This document shows positions 57,373-64,000 of a DNA stretch of 64,000 nt, in pieces; the stretch's first letter is position 1; each line of letters starts with the position of its first letter. This DNA is from Reticulitermes speratus (Eukaryota; Arthropoda; Insecta; Blattodea; Rhinotermitidae). The translations under genes and the position numbers were made by a program. The notes beneath the pieces were generated by a model. It did no database searches and was not told where the DNA came from. It saw only the letters and a program-made list of their open reading frames with translations. The stretch is from the NCBI GenBank assembly GCA_021186555.1, contig JAJKFL010000004.1, forward strand, positions 19,930,406-19,994,405, written 5' to 3'.

Positions 57373-58071
57373 TTTACGCAAAATTGAAACCTCTGAATTA
57401 GCATCTTATTCGTGAAATATCTCGCCTTTCCTTGGAAGTATAGATCTCATTTTTTTAAAAAACAAAAAACCTGGACACAACAAAATTTAGGTGGGGGTTG
57501 ATAGTGTAGAACACAAAATTTTTAACCCGTCACGCCATTAAAAAAGCAGGGTAATTTAATACTATTACTAGAACAAGACAACTCAGATAAAAAATTACTA
57601 CACATAAATACAAAAATAAATTAATTAATAATTATTATAATAAGTATAATAATAATAATAATAATAATAATACTCAAAATAACTCATTTCAACTGATTTA
57701 ATTTCCAAATTTTTGTTTATGCATCTCTTCTTCATTCTTTGCACTCTGAGTCCACACCCTGTAACCACTAATCCACACATCTTCCTCCCCGCCTTCTACT
57801 CCTTCCCGTTGGAAATTGGTTGCTGCCTGTTTTATTCCTGCAGATGTTTTCTCCCTTTAACCACTGCTGACTCTGTCACGATGTTGGTACTCATAGTTAG
57901 AAATGTCGCATTTTCCGACATGGAGAAACCCGAGAGGTATGGAGTCCCGAAACAAACTTTGTGGAACACAGGGACAGAGCTCCTTAAAAGCGGGTCTGTC
58001 CCGGAAAAATCGTGTCTGCTGCAAGCCGCCCTTGGAATGGTGGGTGGAACAGGGAAGTACAAGTTAAAGTT
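57373..58071. other. No gene assigned; two overlapping open frames
   Basis: 57713-58090 (plus, 125 aa) and 57832-58062 (minus, 76 aa) are both open. The plus frame contains PERYGVPKQTLWNTGTELLK and looks fairly natural, but ends inside an S3 SINE. No family recognised. Confidence 0.35.
57643..57672. repeat. (AAT)n microsatellite
   Basis: Ten trinucleotides with one flanking AAG interruption. Confidence 0.93.
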
Positions 58072-58312
58072 ATCCCTCTACACACCGTGAAGGCGCATGA
58101 GGGAAGTGGACGTATAACTCCACTCATTATTGACCTCGGCACTGGATGGAGCTGAGTAGTTAGCTTCACTTCCCGCCACTTTATCCGCAGGGAAAGGGAC
58201 CCCGATACCCTTTGACCAGGAGGTTGGGTAGGCACCATAGTCGGTCTGGGCATTTTGGAGAAGAAGTAAATGTATTGCCCTTGCCTAGTCGCTACACTTA
58301 CTACGTTGCCCC
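58072..58312 (-). mobile_element. SINE S3
   Basis: Plus strand: ACACCGTGAAGGCGCATGAG, TATTGACCTCGGCACTGGAT, GGGAAAGGGACCCCGATACC, GTCGGTCTGGGCATTTTGGA. The 3' end of the 125-aa plus frame 57713-58090 runs into it. Confidence 0.8.
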
Positions 58313-58841
58313 GGTTCCGATTTATGAATGATACATACTGAAACATATGAGAATACGTAACTCATGTATCTTGTAACTACAAAACCGAAATTTATAGTAG
58401 CATTTAGTTAGCAACATTTAAACTTTACGTAGGCGCTCAATCGAATTGTCGAGTGCGCGACATCTTTGGGTTTGGAGTGTTTATAAAACATTTGGATTTG
58501 TAAGTACGAGCGGGTGGTATTGAGTTGGCGGTTTTAGATATACGTATTGATTCTGGCCTCACTCCAAGTCAGCATCCAAGAAACAGAGAGCATTCCCGCC
58601 ACAGCTTTCACTAATCTTGTTTTTATTTTACTCCCTCCGCAAGTGTCTTCCGCTTCCTAAAAGGATATTTTCTTAATTCTTTAAACTACAAAGCTGAAAC
58701 CTTTTAATGTTTTCGCATTAAGAAGCGTAATTTCAGTTCCGTATGTCATTGTGTGTTATGTTTATTACTTCCATCATTCCACTGTTCATACCAAAGTTAC
58801 ACTGAAGCTACGGAAGTAATCCCTGTGCATGGACAACATAC

Positions 58842-58988
58842 TAATTCTCTTGCCCTCCAGCTTAATTCTCTATGTTCCTCTGCAGTCGCATAGCCACTCT
58901 CTTCACTGAAATCGTTGTAATAATGACTATATGACAGTCTTCCTTTGGCGACAAGCGCTTTGGGCTGAGTGACTTTGACAAGAAGGTG
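58842..58988 (-). CDS. Candidate internal coding exon of an unidentified gene
   Basis: This is the most exon-like stretch in the window. On the minus strand the sequence before 58988 is a pyrimidine tract ending TTTTCTTTCAG, a strong 3' splice site. At 58841 it is followed by GTATGT, a good 5' splice site. Between them are 147 bases, exactly 49 codons, open in the frame that starts at the acceptor, so both introns would be phase 0. The peptide begins HLLVKVTQ, is mixed and hydrophilic with SYSHYYNDFSEESGY in the middle, and ends RELSWRAREL. Third positions often carry C or G, unlike the AT-rich surroundings. I recognise no domain and cannot name the gene. No partner exon was found nearby. The open frame also runs upstream of the acceptor, so chance cannot be excluded. 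Confidence 0.33.
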
Positions 58989-59524
58989 CTGAAAGAAAAC
59001 AGAACATTCTGAAGGGTGGGAGGCCTCACACTTCGTCGTCCGTACCAGCCATGGGACTTCTTTCTGTGACTGCAGTAAGGCAACTAGTACTGTGGAAACA
59101 GAAACGCAAATACCAAAGCCCACCATTGGAGACGTCCTGAGTCAGTCATCTAACACAGTTCCCTAAGCGTATCCTGATGCTATCCTCTGATCTCATCGGT
59201 CTTTCAAATGGAGCATTGACGAAGATACCTCCACGCATAAATTCTGTACGAATGTCTTGTCTGTCCCATTCTAACCACACTTGCAGGCTGTTTTAGCCGC
59301 CTTGATTTCACCGTCGTAACAAAAGGCATACTATGTTGTCCGCATGCCTATAAAATACGACGCTCCTATTACTCGAACTTAAGTTACTGGACACACAAAG
59401 AAATAATCAGGGTGGATGGGTGTACGGAAAGTTAGAAAGAAAGAATGATAGAAAGAAAAAGAAGGGAAAGAGCGGATGAATGGTGAAAAGGACTTACTGC
59501 CTGTTTAATAGATTGAATGATGGA

Positions 59525-59564
59525 TTTATTTATTTATGTGTTTATTTATTTATTTATTTATTTT
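59525..59564. repeat. (TTTA)n microsatellite
   Basis: About nine tetranucleotides with one GTG interruption. Confidence 0.95.
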
Positions 59565-59984
59565 GCTTAAATTCGATACAACTGCTTTGTCTATTGAAGA
59601 CTATTAACACACCAAATGGATGGGAAGATCATACTTTACGAACCTCATCCAAATTTTGCCGTAGCATTTCTTTTGCACTAGCTGTAGATACGTCCTTCAG
59701 CTGAAAATGACATTTTCTGCGCTCCAGATTATGGTTATATGGCCTTGAGCTGGTCGTCAGTGCCTCATTTCGCTTGAAGGTGAATCTGACTTATTCTGTA
59801 CAGCCTTGAAAGAAATGGGTGGCAAAGCAAAACAAACCACAGATGTAAAATTACCTTGTGAGATGTGAGCTTATGACAGTGGTGATTATGATGATTACAG
59901 TCTTCTTGTGTGACGTCATACAGTTCTTTAAGTAGGTGCCAACGTTGCGGAGGAATCTGCTGCCTCTCTCTTCAGGGTAGCTTA

Positions 59985-60025
59985 CTCTGAAGACGGATCT
60001 ACTCCGAAACGTTGCTAACCATGTA
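59985..60025 (+). repeat. Solitary core motif
   Basis: CTCTGAAGACGGATCTACTC..CGAAACGTTGCTAACC; the downstream TGTACCAAACTGCACGG is shared with 33630-33650. Confidence 0.45.
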
Positions 60026-60184
60026 CCAAACTGCACGGACTTATATTCCCGAAGATGGTAAGGCCTATTTCAAAGCTGTCTTTATTTATGAAATTACTGG
60101 ACCCATTTTTTATTCATTGCAGGCTAACCTAGTCTGGAGTATGTCCGCGAAGGTGCTAAGAGCATGGCGTAACCGCATTTCAGT

Positions 60185-60350
60185 AACTTGTTACACCGAG
60201 CACGCTGGTGTAGCGGCAACACTATAGATTTATATTCGGGAAGTACCCGGTTCGAATCGACCCGAACATCAGGTATCTTGAATGAGGTTCTTTTGTTGTT
60301 TTCCTCAGTCCCTCCAGGTAAATTCGAGCTAATATCTCGATTAGACCACT
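60185..60350 (+). mobile_element. SINE S4 with intact box B
   Basis: Head ACGCTGGTGTAGCGGCAACA, box B CGGTTCGAATCGA, linker TTTTGTTGTTTTCCTCAGTC, tail CCTCCAGGTAAATTCGAGCT..ATCTCGATTAGACCA. Confidence 0.7.
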
Positions 60351-60515
60351 TCCGTTTTCTTTCAAATACTTCCAAATCATCATCCAGTTGTCATTACTAT
60401 CATTCGGCTTTTTATAATCTTAGACACCGACAGCGTCTTACAATAAACTACAAAAAGCTTGATTCGTGTTTTGTGTTTCTAGGTTTTCACGGTTGTGTGG
60501 TTTAGGTGTTTATAT

Positions 60516-60630
60516 TTCTGTGATATGACCCCGCGTTACTGAGTAAGCGGCTCCCGACGTTTCGAAGGAATATAATGCCTTCGAAACGTCTGAAACCGAT
60601 TACCCAGCGATGCAGCATCATGTCACAGAA
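60516..60630. mobile_element. Foldback element, arms ~53 bp
   Basis: TTCTGTGATATGACCCCGCG..CCCGACGTTTCGAAGG and CCTTCGAAACGTCTGAAACC..CATCATGTCACAGAA are inverted with about one mismatch in five towards the outside and none at the CCTTCGAAACGTC centre. Confidence 0.78.
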
Positions 60631-61369
60631 AAAATGAGTTCTTTGTTTCCTGTTCTTGAAATTCTTATTCTGTGGCTCCAGCAACTTCACAATAAAGAGA
60701 CTGTGAATCGCTTCGCCTACAGGAGCGTCTTGTTTTGTTAAGCCATGAATATAGACGTGATGTTAGTAGTTTTTATGACACACGGCTATTCACCCTTTGA
60801 TCCTAACTTCAAGCGAAACCTGATGTTTGTTCTGGCGAGTGTGTGGCATATTTGAAAGTCCTTCTCGGTTGGTCCGTTTGGTTTACTGATGTTCGCCCTG
60901 ACTGATCGTGCAAAGGATTAAGTAACAGTGGTTTGTTTGTCGTAATTTTTATAATCGTCCCATATTATATTAATACTGCATACACAATGGAGTATTCAGG
61001 TAATTTTGTGCCCTGACGCATATGCATATATTTTTAGAAGGCCCTCTACTAATTATTGCTGTATGCACTGGCTCGTGTGGTATTGTTTGTGAATCGGATA
61101 TGAAAGGATTGGCTATTCAAGTAGCATAATATATTTAGATGCATATACGTGTTTCATTATAAAAGATCCCGAGGTCCTGGATCAACCACGCCACTGTACC
61201 GCTTTTTAATCCGGCTGTGGCCAAGGGCACTCCACTGTGCCTGCCGTCATGGCTTCAGCATTAATCTATTAATTTTACTGTGTTTATATAGTGTAGGCTT
61301 GCATATAAAGTACATTAATTATTATTAATATCAATTTTATTTATTTAAAGATTTTTCGTCCACTACGTA
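60631..61369. other. No gene seen
   Basis: AT-rich; no frame over 60 aa. Confidence 0.55.
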
Positions 61370-61655
61370 GGAGCCGAGATATTCGGTACAGCGAGTAGCT
61401 ACGGGCTGGACTGTCCGGGTTTCGCATCCCGGTATATGCAAAAGATTTTTCTCTGCTCTCAAACATCCATACCGGCGTTAGGACTCACCCAGCGTCCTAT
61501 TCAGTGGGTACGGAAGTCATTTGCTGGGAAGTAAGCTGCCGGGGCCTGATGTTGACCCTCACCTCAATCTTACGTCGAGGTTAAGAATGATTTGAGATAC
61601 ACCTCTACTCCCATATACGACTCCATGACCTGGACAGAGACAAATTTGACTTTTA
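61370..61655 (+). mobile_element. SINE S3, full length
   Basis: Head GTACAGCGAGTAGCTACGGG, box B CGGGTTTCGCATCCCGG, core AACATCCATACCGGCGTTAG, GTCGAGGTTAAGAATGATTT, tail CCCATATACGACTCCATGAC. Confidence 0.8.
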
Positions 61656-61664
61656 CCTTTTCTT

Positions 61665-61855
61665 TCACTGCATGGATTGCACAGTGGGATATTGTGAAGT
61701 GGGACAGAACGGATGACTCAGTGTTTCGTTGGCGTTACCAAAGTGACTCACTTCACGTACCGGTCGCTTGATCTCTTGAGAAAGATCAGCCTGTAGCCAT
61801 TGGATAGAAACCTGGTTGAGTCACTAACCAGTCTGATTGAGCTATCCCAGTACAT
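61665..61855 (-). mobile_element. Possible tRNA-derived repeat
   Basis: Minus strand starts GTACTGGGATAGCTCAATCA and GACTGGTTAGTGACTC, reminiscent of a tRNA 5' half. No clear box B. A similar GTCACTAACCA motif lies at 32600-32620. Weak. Confidence 0.25.
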
Positions 61856-62414
61856 ATTAATATCAACATGTTTATGATCATCATTCAGATTTATATATTT
61901 AAAAGCACTGTGGTTGCTATAGCTTTCACCAAATTTAGCATTAATAATCTCTGCATTTCGCCCTCGGAGTACGCTTATGTGCTATGTTTTCATTCTCACA
62001 CTAATTATTGTTTCCCCAGTAAAGATGCAGTGTGTTTACTGTTAGATAGAAACTGAATTTTTAAACATTATTCTACATTTTGTGCTTCAAAGAGTTACAG
62101 CATCACTTCTACACCAAACCTGATCGATTCAGTTCATACCCATACAATGTAATTCTTTATCATGGATTTTTGTATCTTTCCCTCTGCTACTCGGTATCAC
62201 CATACCCTATTACCACGGGTGTCTCTAACCACGTTTTATGTATTTATGTCCTCCATCCATTCTGTGTGCCCCGCCATATTTTGTAACCACTGACAGACTA
62301 CTACACCAACAACACATATTGTGAATTTAGTTACCTTGCTGATATTGGTCCACTCCACTAGTTTCGGTTACAAATATCAGGTATAAGTTTTAAAACTTTC
62401 GCGGCGACATGATT

Positions 62415-62600
62415 CAATATAGTTTTCTCGGGCGCACAGCCGCGTCAATTAGTTTGAATACAACGTTTCGGGGACTAGCTCCGTCCCCATCCTCAAGCAA
62501 AACTGATATCAGTTTTGCCTGAGGATGGGGACGGAGCTAGTCCCTGAAACGTTGTATTCAAACGAATTGACGCGGCTGTGCGCCCGAGAAAACTATATTG
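62415..62600. mobile_element. 186-bp near-perfect palindrome with no spacer
   Basis: The dyad axis falls inside GATATC (62505-62510). The 93-bp arms differ at about three positions. The right arm contains CCTGAGGA-T-GGGGAC ggagcta GTCCC-T-GAAACGTTGTA, the clearest CTGANGA-stem-GAAAC core in the window. Outer ends share GCCGCGTCA and the CAATATA terminus with 34476-34663. Confidence 0.93.
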
Positions 62601-64000
62601 AAATATCAGGTATTTTTGCACATCGGTTACTGTCAGACTATGCGAATGAGGGCGGCAGGCAAGGGTATGCATCTTCTCTAATCTTGGAAGTCGATAGATA
62701 AAGGTAAAGGTAGGCGAAGCAATTACATAGAACCAAACATCTTGTTATTTCCTCTGCAGAATTGGAGGGGATGTGACATTTGGGACTACTAGTTGTACCT
62801 ATAACTTGTCAAATGGATTAATATGGCTCAGAATAGGGTTCTGTTGAGGGTTCATGTGAATACAGGAATGAAACCTTGTGTTACACGAAGACTACGAACG
62901 GCTGTATCATCTGGGCAACTGTTAGCTTGTTAATATGGGCTTCATTCATGGAGTTAGTTACTTGAAACTGCGTGTGATTATAGCTACATAATGTTCATAT
63001 TACAGTCACAAAGGTACATCCACGACTGCATAGCTGATTACGTAATGCGGAAGTTACAACTCTTATCTTTGGTTACCCCTGAACTGGAGATACAACGATC
63101 TTTTCCTGTACTGTGCGCTTGTCTGATGGACGCTGATGGATGGTTGAATCGAGATATCGATTTAATTAAGTGCCATATTTTGTTCTAAGTACCATCCAGT
63201 CCGCTGTGTTAGATGAAGTCAGAGCAGAGAGGCGCCTTGCGAAATTTGTAGAATGTTACTGCAGCTGCCAGTTTATGAACATCATGAGGTGTGTTGGGAA
63301 GACATGACATGGGGGCACATGATCTTGCAGCACGTTGTCACTATTTTTGAAAACCGAGGTACCTGTTTTATAATAGAATAATGCACATGGATTACCTCAG
63401 AGTTTACGAATTTGCGCCATATACCTGATGTAGTTATCGTATGCCTGATACAATTTTGCTTTTATGTATTAGCAACTCACGCTCTCATCGCCACCTTTTT
63501 GGCAACGATGTGATTTATGATATACAAATTTTAATTTATTTTTATATGACTTTATTGAGGTTTTGCAAGTCAACTACGTTGTGTCACAACACGTTACGTT
63601 CAGTTTTGTGTCGCAGTTATTGTGCTTGACCCAACGCATAAAATGCACACAACTATTCCTTTCGTATTTAGCAAATCGAGCTGTGAAGAAGGACAGCAGG
63701 TTATTGTCGTACTGTGTGTGAAATATTCGTAAGGTCTATGTACTTCACACCTTTACTCTGCTGGACTACGACTTGTTCTTGTTTTATCATTTTCATTACA
63801 TACTCCATTTTCGTAAGTTTTAAGAATTAAGGTCATATCCCTTTGCTCAGTAAAGTAGGAGTTAAGTGTCTGACAGTTCTGATCTAGCAGCTAGCCCATA
63901 TGGCAGGCCTCCATAGCACACTAAAGAATTAAGTCTAGTCTTTGTCAAAAGAAGGTTTAACAAACGCGGTGCTTTTAAAGGCACAGAATCTACATCATTT
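62601..64000. other. No gene seen
   Basis: Frames up to 65 aa, no repeats detected by eye. Confidence 0.5.

Larger units (their letters stand above)
59127..60184. other. No gene seen
   Basis: TTTA repeat and a solitary core motif (listed). No exon-like stretch found that would partner 58842-58988, which would lie on this side if upstream. Confidence 0.45.

Overview
The window looks like intergenic or deep intronic DNA from a large, repeat-rich insect genome. A dictyopteran (cockroach or termite, possibly Periplaneta) fits best. The basis is AT-rich DNA with almost no long open frames, several tRNA-headed SINE families at high copy, decayed non-LTR and mariner-like elements, and short frames of the kind repeatedly annotated as hypothetical proteins in cockroach assemblies. 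The organism is inferred from memory of such sequences, not from a search. Nothing suggests a bacterium, plasmid or virus.

No complete protein-coding gene is visible. The best candidate for host coding sequence is one internal exon on the minus strand (58842-58988): 147 bp, open throughout, preceded by a strong pyrimidine tract and AG, followed by GTATGT, and starting and ending on codon boundaries. A second open minus-strand stretch (20976-21170) and a Gly/Asn-rich short exon candidate (33794-33868) are weaker.

The content is mobile and repetitive DNA. (1) tRNA-headed SINEs: S1 (about 7 copies), S2 with a tRNA-Leu-like head (6), S3 (about 10), S4 (4), and one composite copy (56958-57359) with a different tRNA-like head on an S2 tail. 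Several have clean target-site duplications (TSDs). (2) One LINE family, seen as four 3'-end fragments (7286-7882, 15344-16165, 26452-26655, 54375-55076). (3) DNA transposons: three hAT-type elements with 8-bp TSDs (26397-27134, 36643-37067, 48863-49033), three TA-flanked short elements (17875-18215, 23544-23812, 52875-53196), a nearly complete decayed mariner-like element (30712-31679), a second transposase fragment (51336-51620), and a ~500-bp dispersed family R500 (4 copies). (4) A striking set of palindromic or inverted-terminal elements built round a CTGANGA - short stem - GAAAC core. This core resembles the hammerhead-ribozyme motif known from Penelope-like retroelement terminal repeats. 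(5) Ten tandem arrays with units of 11/18, 27, 28, 30, 35 (three unrelated arrays), 47, about 48, 50 and 71 bp.

Layout: 1-19 kb is scattered SINE/LINE/foldback debris; 17.9-27.2 kb holds short DNA transposons and SINEs, ending in a hAT element split by a LINE; 28.0-30.1 kb has a foldback, a 33-copy minisatellite and a 7-copy 50-mer; 30.7-37.4 kb has a mariner relic, foldbacks, a 35-bp array and a hAT/SINE nest; 38.1-40 kb has SINEs, R500 and another 35-bp array; 42.8-47.2 kb has a 47-bp array and a 1.3-kb inverted-terminal element enclosing a 30-bp array; 48.4-64 kb has SINEs, hAT, a 71-bp array, the LINE, the composite SINE, the candidate exon and the longest palindrome (62415-62600). Boundaries without a TSD are approximate.
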